Source: Geodermatophilus marinus (lineage in GTDB: Bacteria > Actinomycetota > Actinomycetes > Mycobacteriales > Geodermatophilaceae). From it: a stretch of DNA of 54,822 nt. The position numbers and the translations under genes were made by a program. A model generated the notes under the pieces. It made no database searches, had not been told where the DNA came from, and worked only from the letters and a program-made list of their open reading frames with translations. The first letter of the stretch is position 1, and the number at the start of each line of letters is the position of its first letter. Shown here in pieces: positions 23,367-34,942 of the stretch. The stretch spans positions 1 through 54,822 of the forward strand of contig NZ_QVQH01000029.1 of the NCBI RefSeq assembly GCF_003428645.1, given 5' to 3'.

Positions 23367-23572
23367 AGCCCGATGCTAGCCGCGCGGAGCGACCCGGCCG
23401 GTCCGCCCGGAGCGCATCACAGCGGGGGTGACGGTCCGCGACGGCGCCCTCGACCTGGCCGTCGAGGAGGGCGCACCCGCCACCGCGGGGTGAGCTGCCC
23501 CACGCGGCGCGGGCCGGGACCCGCGGGGCGCCATCCCCGCAGGTCCCGGGCTCGCCGGGACTTAGGTCCCCC

Positions 23573-23603
23573 TTGCTTGCGGGCCGCCGGAAATAGGTAA
23601 GAC
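23573..23603 (+). promoter_or_regulatory. sufR/suf operon promoter, probably leaderless
   Basis: TTGCTT at 23573-23578 and TAAGAC at 23598-23603 form a -35/-10 pair 19 bases apart. The -10 ends seven bases before the sufR GTG, so the transcript may begin at the start codon. Two copies of TAGGT, at 23563-23567 and 23594-23598, are 31 bases apart (about three helical turns). They could be contacts for an autoregulator such as SufR, although no clear palindrome was seen. Confidence 0.45.
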
Positions 23604-23610
23604 TTGTGTT

Positions 23611-24489
23611 GTGGAAAGCGGTCGGGTCGTCGCGGACGGGGACGTCGTGCCCCCCTCCCGCGCTGCCTCGACGGTGGAGGACGGGCGCACCCGCCACCGG
23701 GTGACCGCCCTGCTGCTCGAGCACGGCCCGCAGACCGCCAGCGAGCTGGCCGGCCGGCTGGGCGTGTCGCCCACCGCCGTCCGACGCCACCTCGACGCGC
23801 TGGTGGCCACCGGCCGGGTCGAGGAGCGGCACGCGACCGGCGCGCCGCGGGGCCGCGGGCGCCCGGCCCGGCTGTTCCACCTCACCGACGCCGGCCGGTC
23901 GGCCTTCCCGCACGCCTACGACGACCTGGCGCTGACGGCGCTGCGGTACGTCGCGGCGCACGGCGGCCCCGACGCGGTGCGCACGGTGGCCGAGCAGCAG
24001 CTCTCCGGTCTGGAGCAGCGGTGCTCGGCGGCCGTGGAGCGGGCCGACGACGCGCCGGTGGACCGGGCCCAGGTGCTCGCCGCGGCGCTCACCGCCGAGG
24101 GCTACGCCGCCTCGGCCTCGGCGATCTCCGGCGGTGGGCAGCTGTGCCAGCACCACTGCCCGGTGGCGCACGTCGCCGCGGAGTTCCCGCAGCTGTGCGA
24201 GGCCGAGACCGCGGTCATCGGCCGGCTGGTCGGCACGCACGTGCAGCGGCTGGCCACGATCGCCCACGGCGACGGCGTCTGCACGACGCACATCCCGGGC
24301 CCCGTCCGCCGCACCGACGCCCCGCCGGGCGTCGCCGGCGGGCGGGCCCACATCGGCGCGGGGAACAGACCGGGCCCCGCGCGCCCTGTACCTGGTGAGC
24401 GGTCGGCGCGGCGCAGCCCGCCCCGGACCGGCGCCGACCACCCCAGCAGCAACCCCCCTGCGAACGACCGGGAGAGGACGTCCGTATGA
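23611..24489 (+). CDS. sufR: Fe-S cluster-sensing transcriptional regulator SufR
   Basis: Regulator of the suf operon, 292 aa. A winged helix at about 30-90 ([20 protein letters not shown]) is followed by an effector domain. Its cysteines C179, C183, C196 and C224 match the Fe-S ligand pattern of mycobacterial SufR (C-Q-H-H-C-P-V-A-H and D-G-V-C-T-T-H). Family knowledge says holo-SufR represses suf. The last about 60 residues after the final cysteine are proline/arginine-rich, low-complexity and probably disordered. The stop overlaps the sufB ATG (ATGA), and the start is a GTG seven bases after a -10 box. Confidence 0.93.
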   Translation: MESGRVVADGDVVPPSRAASTVEDGRTRHRVTALLLEHGPQTASELAGRLGVSPTAVRRHLDALVATGRVEERHATGAPRGRGRPARLFHLTDAGRSAFPHAYDDLALTALRYVAAHGGPDAVRTVAEQQLSGLEQRCSAAVERADDAPVDRAQVLAAALTAEGYAASASAISGGGQLCQHHCPVAHVAAEFPQLCEAETAVIGRLVGTHVQRLATIAHGDGVCTTHIPGPVRRTDAPPGVAGGRAHIGAGNRPGPARPVPGERSARRSPPRTGADHPSSNPPANDRERTSV

Positions 24490-25928
24490 CCAGCACCCAA
24501 CAGCCGGTGACCAGCACGCCGCTGACGCAGGACGAGCAGATCGAGGCGCTCGGCCGCTACCAGTACGGCTGGGCTGACGCCGACGTGGCCGGGGCCTCGG
24601 CCCGGCGGGGCCTGGACGAGGACGTCGTCCGGGACATCTCCCGCCGCAAGGACGAGCCCGAGTGGATGCTCGAGCGCCGGCTCAAGGCGCTCAAGCTGTT
24701 CGACCGCAAGCCGATGCCCGACTGGGGCTCGGACCTGTCGGGCATCGACTTCCAGAACATCAAGTACTTCGTGCGCTCCACCGAGCAGCAGGCCGCCTCG
24801 TGGGACGAGCTGCCCGAGGACATCAAGAACACCTACGACAAGCTGGGCATCCCCGAGGCCGAGAAGCAGCGGCTGATCGCCGGCGTGGCGGCCCAGTACG
24901 AGTCCGAGGTCGTCTACCACAAGATCCGCGAGGACCTCGAGGAGCAGGGTGTCGTCTTCCTCGACACCGACACCGCCCTCAAGGAGCACGAGGACCTCTT
25001 CAAGGAGTACTTCGGCTCGGTCATCCCCTCCGGGGACAACAAGTTCGCCGCGCTGAACACCGCGGTGTGGTCCGGCGGCTCGTTCATCTACGTCCCCAAG
25101 GGCGTGCACGTCGAGATCCCGCTGCAGGCCTACTTCCGGATCAACACCGAGAACATGGGCCAGTTCGAGCGGACGCTGATCATCGTCGACGAGGGCGCCT
25201 ACGTGCACTACGTCGAGGGCTGCACCGCGCCGATCTACAAGTCGGACTCGCTGCACTCCGCGGTCGTCGAGATCATCGTCAAGAAGAACGCCCGCTGCCG
25301 GTACACGACCATCCAGAACTGGTCGAACAACGTCTACAACCTGGTGACCAAGCGGGCCATCGCCCACGAGGGCGCCACCATGGAGTGGGTCGACGGCAAC
25401 CTCGGCTCCAAGGTCACCATGAAGTACCCGGCGGTCTGGATGACCGGCGAGCACGCCAAGGGCGAGGTGCTCTCCATCGCCTTCGCCGGCGAGGGCCAGC
25501 ACCAGGACGCCGGCGCCAAGATGGTGCACGCCGCGCCCAACACCTCCTCGACCATCGTGTCGAAGTCGGTGGCCCGCGGCGGCGGCCGGACGTCCTACCG
25601 GGGCCTGGTCCAGATCGACGAGGGCGCCTCCGGCTCGAGGTCGACGGTGAAGTGCGACGCGCTGCTGGTCGACACCATCAGCCGGTCGGACACCTACCCC
25701 TACGTCGACGTCCGCGAGGACGACGTCGCGATGGGCCACGAGGCGACCGTCTCGCGGGTCAGCGACGACCAGCTCTTCTACCTGATGAGCCGGGGCCTGT
25801 CCGAGGACGAGGCGATGGCGATGGTCGTGCGCGGCTTCGTCGAGCCGATCGCCCGGGAGCTGCCCATGGAGTACGCCCTCGAGCTGAACCGCCTGATCGA
25901 GCTGCAGATGGAAGGTGCCGTCGGCTGA
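24486..25928 (+). CDS. sufB: Fe-S cluster assembly scaffold protein SufB
   Basis: A scaffold subunit of 480 aa in the SufBCD complex, on which new Fe-S clusters are built. It has the long SufB N-terminal region and right-handed beta-helix core. Conserved blocks include [27 protein letters not shown] and [10 protein letters not shown]. The reading frame is continuous with no intein, unlike mycobacterial sufB. The ATG overlaps the sufR stop, and the TGA shares one base with the sufD ATG. Confidence 0.97.
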   Translation: MTSTQQPVTSTPLTQDEQIEALGRYQYGWADADVAGASARRGLDEDVVRDISRRKDEPEWMLERRLKALKLFDRKPMPDWGSDLSGIDFQNIKYFVRSTEQQAASWDELPEDIKNTYDKLGIPEAEKQRLIAGVAAQYESEVVYHKIREDLEEQGVVFLDTDTALKEHEDLFKEYFGSVIPSGDNKFAALNTAVWSGGSFIYVPKGVHVEIPLQAYFRINTENMGQFERTLIIVDEGAYVHYVEGCTAPIYKSDSLHSAVVEIIVKKNARCRYTTIQNWSNNVYNLVTKRAIAHEGATMEWVDGNLGSKVTMKYPAVWMTGEHAKGEVLSIAFAGEGQHQDAGAKMVHAAPNTSSTIVSKSVARGGGRTSYRGLVQIDEGASGSRSTVKCDALLVDTISRSDTYPYVDVREDDVAMGHEATVSRVSDDQLFYLMSRGLSEDEAMAMVVRGFVEPIARELPMEYALELNRLIELQMEGAVG

Positions 25929-27247
25929 TGCCGCCCACTGACAACACCGGCAACACGACCGGACTCACCACCGAGTCGGCCACCCTCGCCGGCGAGCTGT
26001 TCGCCGAGGGCGTCGGCGCCCAGGCCGGGCCGCCGACGACCCCGGCGGCCGGCACCGGCACCGCCGGGCAGGCGCCGGCCGGCGCCCACTCGCACGGCGG
26101 GCCGGCCCCGACCGGCTCGCCGGCCGAGCGGTTCACCTCGACCGACCCCGAGGCGTTCGGCGAGGTCACCGGCCGCGAGGAGGACTGGCGGTTCACCCCC
26201 ATGCGCGGGATCCGCCCGCTGCTGCGAGGCGCCCCGTCGGACGCCCACCTGGAGTGGACGACCGACCTGCCCGAGGGCGTCGAGCTGACCGGCGTCGAGG
26301 CCGACGACCCCCTGCTCAAGGGCCTGCCCGAGCCGGTCGACCGGCTGGCCGCGCTCACCCGGCAGCGCAGCGGCGGCGCCGCGGTCGTCCGCGTGCCCGC
26401 CGAGGCGCAGCCGGACCGCCCGGTCACCCTCGGCCTGTCGGGCACCGGGTCCGACGAGGTGGTCTGGGGCCAGCTCGTCGTCGAGGTGGGCGCGTTCGCG
26501 CAGGTCACCGTCGTCCTCGACCACCGCGGCCCGGCCCGCTACTCCGGTGGCGTGGCCGTGCTCGTCGGCGACGGCGCGCAGGTCACCCTGGTCTCGGTGC
26601 AGGGATGGGCGCCCGGCTCGGTGCACGGCGGCCAGTTCGACACCGTCGTCGGCCGGGACGCGACCGTGAAGCAGGTCGTGGTGACCCTCGGCGGTGACCT
26701 GGTCCGCCTGGTGAGCAACGTGCAGTACGCCGGCCCCGGGGGGACGGCCGAGCTCTACGGCGTCTACTTCGCCGACGAGACCCAGCACCAGGAGCACCGG
26801 CTGTGGGTGGACCACGCGGTGCCCAACTGCTCCAGCAACGTGCTCTACAAGGGCGCGCTGCAGGGGGAGAAGGCGCACACCGTGTGGGTCGGCGACGTCC
26901 GGATCCGCCCGGCGGCCACCGGCACCGACACCTACGAGCTCAACCGGAACCTGGTGCTCACCGACGGCGCCCGCGCCGACTCGGTGCCCAACCTGGAGAT
27001 CGAGACCGGCGAGATCGTCGGCGCCGGCCACGCCAGCGCCACCGGCCGGTTCGACGACGAGCAGCTGTTCTACCTCTGCTCGCGGGGCATCGACGCCGAG
27101 ACCGCCCGCCGCCTGGTCGTGCGCGGCTTCTTCGCCGACGTCGTGCAGCACATCGGGGTCCCCGAGCTGCAGGACCGCCTGATGGGCTCGATCGAGCAGC
27201 GCCTCGGCGCCCTCCCGGGCCTCGACGAGCAGCCCGTGGAGGTCTGA
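25928..27247 (+). CDS. sufD: Fe-S cluster assembly protein SufD
   Basis: A SufB paralogue of 439 aa that pairs with it in the SufBCD scaffold. The C-terminal two thirds are a beta-helix with T-Y-E-L-N-R-N-L-V-L-T-D-G-A, S-V-P-N-L-E-I-E and the G-R-F-D-D-E-Q-L-F-Y-L-C-S-R-G block shared with SufB. The first about 75 residues are rich in alanine, glycine, proline and threonine with one H-S-H, and look disordered. The ATG shares one base with the sufB stop. Confidence 0.95.
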   Translation: MPPTDNTGNTTGLTTESATLAGELFAEGVGAQAGPPTTPAAGTGTAGQAPAGAHSHGGPAPTGSPAERFTSTDPEAFGEVTGREEDWRFTPMRGIRPLLRGAPSDAHLEWTTDLPEGVELTGVEADDPLLKGLPEPVDRLAALTRQRSGGAAVVRVPAEAQPDRPVTLGLSGTGSDEVVWGQLVVEVGAFAQVTVVLDHRGPARYSGGVAVLVGDGAQVTLVSVQGWAPGSVHGGQFDTVVGRDATVKQVVVTLGGDLVRLVSNVQYAGPGGTAELYGVYFADETQHQEHRLWVDHAVPNCSSNVLYKGALQGEKAHTVWVGDVRIRPAATGTDTYELNRNLVLTDGARADSVPNLEIETGEIVGAGHASATGRFDDEQLFYLCSRGIDAETARRLVVRGFFADVVQHIGVPELQDRLMGSIEQRLGALPGLDEQPVEV

Positions 27248-27250
27248 GGG

Positions 27251-27595
27251 ATGGCCTTCGAGCGGGTCTGCGCGCTGTCCGACGTCCCCGAGGACGGCGT
27301 GCTGCGCGTCGAGCTGGTCGACGTCGACGTCGCCGTCGTCCGGTTCGAGGGGGAGGTCTTCGCCGTGGAGGACCTCTGCTCGCACGCGGAGGTCCCGCTG
27401 TCCGACGGCGACGTCGAGGAGCTCGACGGCGCCCCCACCATCGAGTGCGCGCTGCACGGGTCGTGCTTCGACCTGCGCACCGGTGAGCCCACCAACCTGC
27501 CGGCGACCGAGCCGGTCCCCGTCTACCCGGTCCGGGTGGAGGGTGACGACGTCCTCGTGGACGTGGCCGCCCCCCTCGCCGCGACCGGCACCTGA
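27251..27595 (+). CDS. Rieske-type [2Fe-2S] ferredoxin of the suf operon
   Basis: A small soluble Rieske protein of 114 aa resembling the ferredoxin subunits of aromatic ring dioxygenases. The two cluster motifs are C-S-H near residue 43 and C-A-L-H-G near residue 62, giving C-x-H and C-x2-H. It lies three bases after sufD and 14 before sufC, inside the assembly operon and without any oxygenase gene nearby. Electron delivery to the Suf machinery or service as an early cluster acceptor is plausible. Its presence here is a known actinobacterial arrangement with unproven function. Confidence 0.9.
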   Translation: MAFERVCALSDVPEDGVLRVELVDVDVAVVRFEGEVFAVEDLCSHAEVPLSDGDVEELDGAPTIECALHGSCFDLRTGEPTNLPATEPVPVYPVRVEGDDVLVDVAAPLAATGT

Positions 27596-27609
27596 GGAGC
27601 GAGAGACAA

Positions 27610-29710
<2,101 letters not shown>

Positions 29711-29711
<1 letters not shown>

Positions 29712-30181
29712 TGCAGCTGGAGTCGATGTACCAGGAGATCATCCTGGACCACTACCGCAACCCGCACGGCCGCGGGTTGCGCGAGCCGTACGAGGCCGAG
29801 GTGCACCACGTCAACCCGACCTGCGGGGACGAGGTGACCCTGCGGGTGCACCTGGACGGCGACACCCTCGCCGACGTCTCCTACGAGGGGATGGGCTGCT
29901 CGATCAGCCAGGCGTCCGTGTCGGCCATGTACGACCTGGTCATCGGCCGGCGCGTCCCCGAGGCGCTCGAGACCGGTGAGCACTTCATGACCCTGATGCA
30001 GAGCAAGGGCGACGCCGCGGTGGCCGAGAAGCTCGAGGACGAGCTGGAGGACGCCGTCGCCTTCGCCGGGGTCTCCAAGTACCCGGCCCGGATCAAGTGC
30101 GCCCTGATGAGCTGGATGGCCCTCAAGGACGCCAGCGCCCGGGCCCTGTCGGCCGCCGACACGGAAGGACGGACCGCATGA
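29711..30181 (+). CDS. sufU: SufU zinc-dependent sulfurtransferase
   Basis: A protein of 156 aa accepting persulfide from SufS. The zinc ligands C38 (N-P-T-C-G-D, with D40), C63 (G-M-G-C-S-I-S) and C130 (R-I-K-C-A-L) are all in place. The about 18-residue insertion between the second and third ligands is the SufU hallmark separating it from IscU. The ATG shares a base with the sufS stop, and the stop overlaps sufT. Confidence 0.96.
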
Positions 30182-30567
30182 GCGAGACCACCGAGAACGC
30201 CACCCCCGCCACCGGCGCTCCCGCGGAGCTGCCGGCCTACAAGTCGGCCCTCCTCGAGGACGTCGAGGAGGCCATGCGCGACGTCGTCGACCCCGAGCTC
30301 GGCGTGAACGTGGTCGACCTCGGGCTGGTGTACGGGATCGACGTCGACGAGTCGAACGTCGCGGTCATCGACATGACGCTCACCAGCGCGGCCTGCCCGC
30401 TGACCGACGTCATCGAGGACCAGGCGCGCCAGGCCCTCACCGGCGGCCCCGGCCCCGGCCTGGTCGACGACATCCGGATCAACTGGGTCTGGATGCCGCC
30501 GTGGGGCCCCGACAAGATCACCGACGACGGCCGCGAGCAGTTGCGCGCCCTCGGCTTCCGCGTGTAG
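30178..30567 (+). CDS. sufT: SufT / MIP18 (DUF59) family Fe-S maturation factor
   Basis: A small protein of 129 aa with one MIP18/DUF59 domain: D-P-E-L-G-V-N-V-V-D-L-G-L-V-Y near residues 38-52, then M-T-L-T-S-A-A-C-P-L with the conserved cysteine near 79. Homologues aid Fe-S cluster delivery, especially under high demand. The ATG overlaps the sufU stop. It is the last gene of the suf operon, followed by a terminator-like hairpin. Confidence 0.93.
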   Translation: MSETTENATPATGAPAELPAYKSALLEDVEEAMRDVVDPELGVNVVDLGLVYGIDVDESNVAVIDMTLTSAACPLTDVIEDQARQALTGGPGPGLVDDIRINWVWMPPWGPDKITDDGREQLRALGFRV

Positions 30568-30590
30568 CAGAAGGCTGCGGCCCCCCTTTG

Positions 30591-30648
30591 ACGGACCCCG
30601 TCCCCCTCACCCCTCGCACGCCCGGGGCGAGCCTCCGGACGGGGCCGT
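30591..30648. terminator. Terminator-like hairpin after the suf operon
   Basis: CCCCGTCC at 30596-30603 pairs with GGACGGGG at 30637-30644. The stem extends by four more pairs past a bulged A (ACGG/CCGT). The 33-base loop contains a smaller CCCC/GGGG pairing. It lies 23 bases after sufT, facing a minus-strand gene. The rest of the 231-base convergent gap has no other recognised feature. Confidence 0.6.
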
Positions 30649-30798
30649 CGAGGCTCGGCGCGGGACCCTGCAGCGGGGCCGTTCCAGCACCTGCGGTGAT
30701 CACGGCGCCCTGACGACCGGACGCACTCGACGCACCGCGTGCGGCACCTGGCCGCGGTGCTCCCCGGAGGGGAACGATGTGATCGTCTCCGGGGGCGG

Positions 30799-32589
30799 TC
30801 AGCGCAGGTCGGCCAGGCGGCGGGCCCAGCCGTCGACGGGACGGCGCTCCCGCCCGGCCCCGAGCGCCAGCAGCGCCACACCGACCACCAGGGCGCCCGC
30901 CACGGGCAGCGGCAGCTCCACCACGGCGACACCGGCGGCGACCGCCAGAGCGGTGCCCGCGGAGACGACCAGCAGCGCCCGCACGCGGAGCCGCGCGCCG
31001 AGCCACATGCCGGCGGCCGCCACCGTCACCAGCAGCACCGGCCGCGTGCTGCCCGGCGCGACGACCGCCCACACCGCCGACGGGACCGCGGCCACCAGCA
31101 GCCCCGGACCCCACGTCGGCCACGACGGGGCGTCGGCCAGCCGCGGCCCCTGGGCGAGCAGCAGCCCGACGGCCGGCGGCAGCGTCCAGGCCTCGAGCAC
31201 CGTCGCGTCGGCGAGGCCGACGAGGACCCAGGTGGCGACCACGAGCTGCGCGGAACCGACCCGCCAGGTCGGCTGCGCCACCGGCAGCTGGTCGCGCGGC
31301 CCGCTCCACCACACCCAGGCCGCCCACCCGCAGGTGAGCAGCCCCTGGACGAACAGCTGCACCGCCAGGGGGCCGCGGTCCCCGACCGCGACGAGCAGGA
31401 CCACCGCCGCCGCCGCGCACAGCGCCCCGCTGACGAGCGTCGGGCGGCGGGTGTCCGGCTGGAGCGTCACCCCGGCCCCGAGCGTGGCCGCGTAGAGGGC
31501 GCCGAGGACCACCGCCGCCCCCGCCGGTGGCAGCCACCCGGCCGGGATCGCGACGAGCGCGGCCACCCCCACGCAGCCCACCGCGGTCGGGACGGCGGAG
31601 GCCCGCTCGTCGCTGCGCACCCCGGCCACCAGCCCGCTCGGCACCGCCGTGAGGAGCAGGAGCAGCGTCAGCTCGCCCCACCGCGCGCCAGCGGCCAGCT
31701 GCACCACGCTGAGCAGCACCAGGGTGCCGCCCGCGCCCAGGGCCAGCGGCAGGAGCAGCCCTGCCCACCAGCCGGTGAGCAGCGCCGCCGCGGCCGCGGC
31801 CAGCAGCACACCCACGTACCCGGTGAGCATCACCGCGTCCGGGCCCAGCCAGGACATCACGCCGAACAGCGCCGCGCCGGGGAGGATCCCGGCCACCGCG
31901 GGGGCCAGCCGCGGCGGGCCCAGCAACCGGTCGACGTCCGGCTCCAGCCGCGCCGGCACGAGGGCGAGGGCGGCCACGCCGGTCAGCGCGGCCGCCGCCC
32001 AGCGGTCCGCCGCGGGGCCCTCCCAGGCGGTCGCGATGCCACCGGTCACCGCGGCCACCCACCACGGCGCGGTCGTGGCGAGCGCGACCCGGGCGAGCAG
32101 CCGCCGCCCGGCCAGGCAGGTGCCCAGCCCGGCCAGCACCACCACGACCGCGGCGGCAGTGCGGTCCGGGCCGGCGCCGAGCCCGTCGAGGGCCCGCAGG
32201 GCGGCCAGCTGCAGCGTCGCCCACGCGGCCAGCGGCCAGGCGACCGGCCGGCGCAGCAGGCCGGCGAGCAGGAGGAAGACGGCGGTGAGGACGAGCGGAG
32301 GGGCGACCGGGCCCGCCAGCAGGCCGCCACCGGGGTCGGTGGCCAGCACCGCCAGGCAGACGGCCGCGGCCGCCAGCACCTCCTCGGTGCCGCGCAGCCG
32401 GGCGCTCGAGCCCCAGGCCGACACCCCCGCCGCCGCGGCCGCGAGCGCCACCAGCAGGACCCGGGCCGAGCTGCTGGTCAGCGCCGTGGCCGCGCCGCCG
32501 GCGCTGACCACGAGCACCGCACCGACGACGAGGAGCAGCTGCGGCGGCCGGGCGCGGTAGGGGAGGGGCGGCGGCGGGGCTGCACCCAC
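30799..32589 (-). CDS. Large polytopic membrane protein, paralogue of the adjacent gene
   Basis: A 596-aa protein that is almost entirely hydrophobic alanine/leucine/valine helices, perhaps 18-20. Recognisable shared segments with the next gene are a P-Q-x-L-L-x-V-G-A start, G-V-S-A-W, A-W-E-G near residue 190 and a basic C-terminal tail. It therefore appears to be a paralogue lacking the zinc-ribbon and proline-rich N-terminus of its neighbour. It resembles the uncharacterised actinobacterial SCO7613-type membrane proteins. The GTG at 32589 is the first reasonable start. No transport signature is visible; function unknown. Confidence 0.75.
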   Translation of the reverse strand: MGAAPPPPLPYRARPPQLLLVVGAVLVVSAGGAATALTSSSARVLLVALAAAAAGVSAWGSSARLRGTEEVLAAAAVCLAVLATDPGGGLLAGPVAPPLVLTAVFLLLAGLLRRPVAWPLAAWATLQLAALRALDGLGAGPDRTAAAVVVVLAGLGTCLAGRRLLARVALATTAPWWVAAVTGGIATAWEGPAADRWAAAALTGVAALALVPARLEPDVDRLLGPPRLAPAVAGILPGAALFGVMSWLGPDAVMLTGYVGVLLAAAAAALLTGWWAGLLLPLALGAGGTLVLLSVVQLAAGARWGELTLLLLLTAVPSGLVAGVRSDERASAVPTAVGCVGVAALVAIPAGWLPPAGAAVVLGALYAATLGAGVTLQPDTRRPTLVSGALCAAAAVVLLVAVGDRGPLAVQLFVQGLLTCGWAAWVWWSGPRDQLPVAQPTWRVGSAQLVVATWVLVGLADATVLEAWTLPPAVGLLLAQGPRLADAPSWPTWGPGLLVAAVPSAVWAVVAPGSTRPVLLVTVAAAGMWLGARLRVRALLVVSAGTALAVAAGVAVVELPLPVAGALVVGVALLALGAGRERRPVDGWARRLADLR

Positions 32590-32665
32590 GACGGCCCCCT
32601 CCCGCTCCGAGCGACCGGTCCACCCTAGAGCCGCCCCGGCGGTGCCGCCCGGGCCCGGCGCCCGC

Positions 32666-34798
32666 TCAGCGCATCTGGGCCACCCAGGCCACCGCCTCGC
32701 GGGCCTGCTGCCGGCGCCGCTCGTAGGTGGCCCCCACGACGAGCAGGAGCAGGCCGACGACCGCGAGGGTCACCCACCGCGGCACGAGCGGCGCGTACGG
32801 CCCGAGCCGGCCCAGCACCACCCAGGCCAGGGCGCCGGCCCCGACGAGGAAGGGTGCCTGCCGGTGGGTGAGGGTCCCGGTGACCGTCAGCGCGCCGGCA
32901 GCCGCGACCACGAGCACCAGGCGGAGGGCCGAGGGGTCGGCGACCACGACCAGGGCCGAGGGCAGCAGCGCCGCGGCCACGGCCGGCCCCTCCGCCGCCC
33001 ACGACCGGGCGCCGGAGCGGATGCCCGGCAGCGCGACCACCAGCAGGCCGGCGGCCGCGGGGAGCGTGTACGCCTCGGGTGTGCCGACACCGGCCCCCGC
33101 CAGCGCCACCCAGGCGGCCAGCACGAGGTCGGCGACGGCGGCCACCGCGGCGGGGCGGCGACCGGTCACCACGCCGTAGCAGGCCGCCGCCCCGCCGGCC
33201 AGGGCGAGCTGCAGCCCGACCTGCCCCCAGGCGCCCGCGGAGGCACTGGTGATCCCCGCGACGGCGCCCAGGGCCGCGCCGGTCGCCGCCGCGACCGGCT
33301 CCTCGGGCCGCCCGGCCCGCGCGGTGGCCAGCGCGAGCCCGGCGACGGCCACCAGCGCCACCACCAGGCCCGCCTGCGGCAGGTCGAGCAGCCCGGCCTC
33401 CGGTGCGAGCAGCGCCGCCAGCGCGGGTGCGGCCAGGGCCGTCGCGGTGGCCGGACGGCGCAGGCCGGGGAGCAGCCAGGCCGCCAGCCCGGCCGGGACC
33501 GTGCCGAGGAGGAGCACCAGCGCCAGCCCGCCGGTCGCGCCGGTGCCGAGGAGCGCCAGCGACGCCACGGCGGCGAGCACCCCGCCGCCGCCCACGAGCC
33601 CGGCCCGGGCCACCGGCAGGGCGGCCGCGGGGACGGCCACGGCCAGCAGCCCGGTGCCCAGCGCCCCGGCCGCCGTCGTGCCGACGAGCCCGAGCTGGCC
33701 CAGCGAGCCGGTCAGCGCGAAGGCCGCGACCGACGCACCCCCGGCGGCGACCGTCGTGACCGGCGGCAGTGCGGCGGCCAGGCGCGGCTCCCGGCCGGCG
33801 AGCAGCGCGAGGGCCCCGGCGGCGGCGAGCAGGCCGGTGGCCGTCCACGAGTCGGCGGGGCGGCCCTCCCAGGCCAGCACGACCCCGCCCAGTGCGGCCA
33901 GGCCGGCCCAGCCCGCCGTCAGCACGACCGCCACCCGCGCCACCGCCCGGCGGAGCGCCGGGCCCGCCACGAGGTCGAGCAGCGCCAGCCCCAGGGCGGC
34001 ACCCACGCCCGCGGGCCCCGCGAGCGCGCCCACGGGGACGAGGAGGAGCGGGACCGGCTGCAGGGCCAGCAGCGCCACCAGCGGCCAGGTGACCGTCGAC
34101 CGGGTGAGCCGCCCCAGCACCAGCGCGGCCCCGGCGACGACGCCGCAGGAGACGGCCGCCCAGGTCCGCGGCGGCACGGCGTCCAGGCCGAGCAGGCCCA
34201 GGGCGTGCGCGGAGGCGAGGTCGACGGCCAGCAGCGCCGCGCCGGCCGCGGCCAGCGCCTCCTCGGTGGCGCGCAGACCACGCCGTGCCGTCCACGCCGA
34301 CACCCCGCAGGCCACGCCGGCCGCGGTGACCATCACGGTCGCCTGGAAGGCGATCCCCAGCCGGGTCCAGGCCACCGCCACGAAGGCGATCGCCGCGGCG
34401 ACCACCAGCAGCGCGCCGAGCCCGAGCAGCACCTGCTGGGGGCTCACCCGGCGCGCGCGGGGGAGCGGCGCGGCGACCGGTGCGGGTCCGGGGAGCGGCG
34501 GGTCGGCGAGGACGGGCGGACCGGTCACGGGGCCGGGCCGGGGCGCCGGTGGCCGGGGCGCCGGGCCGGTCGCGGGTGCGGGTGCGGGTGCGTACGCCGG
34601 TGCGGGCGCGGCGGCGCGGAGGGTGTGCAGCAGGCGGTCCCGGTCGCGGGCCAGCTCGTCGATCGTCGCGCCGATGCGGGCGATGACGAGGGCGGCCTCC
34701 CCGGCGGCGGGCAGGCCGCAGGACGGGCACGGCACCGGCCCCGGGCCGGGCGCGGGGCGGCCGCAGACGGGACAGGGGAGGGCCCAGGGCGCGGTCAC
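32666..34798 (-). CDS. Zinc-ribbon multi-pass membrane protein (SCO7613-like)
   Basis: A 710-aa protein. The N-terminus has a zinc-ribbon of two C-P-x-C-G knuckles (C9/C12 and C24/C27), then a short amphipathic region and a proline/alanine-rich linker to about residue 115. Some 18-20 hydrophobic helices follow. The domain order (ribbon, linker, large membrane body) is typical of uncharacterised actinobacterial DUF2157/SCO7613-like proteins. It lies 76 bases upstream of its paralogue on the same strand and diverges from the ABC-F gene. A sensory or envelope role can only be guessed. Confidence 0.78.
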   Translation of the reverse strand: MTAPWALPCPVCGRPAPGPGPVPCPSCGLPAAGEAALVIARIGATIDELARDRDRLLHTLRAAAPAPAYAPAPAPATGPAPRPPAPRPGPVTGPPVLADPPLPGPAPVAAPLPRARRVSPQQVLLGLGALLVVAAAIAFVAVAWTRLGIAFQATVMVTAAGVACGVSAWTARRGLRATEEALAAAGAALLAVDLASAHALGLLGLDAVPPRTWAAVSCGVVAGAALVLGRLTRSTVTWPLVALLALQPVPLLLVPVGALAGPAGVGAALGLALLDLVAGPALRRAVARVAVVLTAGWAGLAALGGVVLAWEGRPADSWTATGLLAAAGALALLAGREPRLAAALPPVTTVAAGGASVAAFALTGSLGQLGLVGTTAAGALGTGLLAVAVPAAALPVARAGLVGGGGVLAAVASLALLGTGATGGLALVLLLGTVPAGLAAWLLPGLRRPATATALAAPALAALLAPEAGLLDLPQAGLVVALVAVAGLALATARAGRPEEPVAAATGAALGAVAGITSASAGAWGQVGLQLALAGGAAACYGVVTGRRPAAVAAVADLVLAAWVALAGAGVGTPEAYTLPAAAGLLVVALPGIRSGARSWAAEGPAVAAALLPSALVVVADPSALRLVLVVAAAGALTVTGTLTHRQAPFLVGAGALAWVVLGRLGPYAPLVPRWVTLAVVGLLLLVVGATYERRRQQAREAVAWVAQMR

Positions 34799-34929
34799 GC
34801 CGGGAGTGTGGACCGGTGCCGGTCACGGGGGGAGGGGGTGCCACCCCATCTGTGGACGACCGGAGCTGCCCTGGGCGGCGTGCCGCGCACGTCACCCCCT
34901 CTCCGGTCGGTCCCCGGACGGGGACCGCC

Positions 34930-34935
34930 TACCCT
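34930..34935 (+). promoter_or_regulatory. -10 element for the ABC-F gene, probably leaderless
   Basis: TACCCT ends seven bases before the GTG at 34943, with no Shine-Dalgarno sequence between. The geometry is the same as for uvrC and the sirtuin gene. Confidence 0.55.
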
Positions 34936-34942
34936 GGGATCA

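Noticed and set aside
22195..24441. 748-codon minus-strand frame overlapping ctaA and sufR
   Set aside because: It is out of frame with ctaA and antisense to sufR, with no recognisable domain.
24486..25928. Intein in SufB, as in mycobacteria
   Set aside because: The reading frame is the normal 480 aa with uninterrupted motifs.
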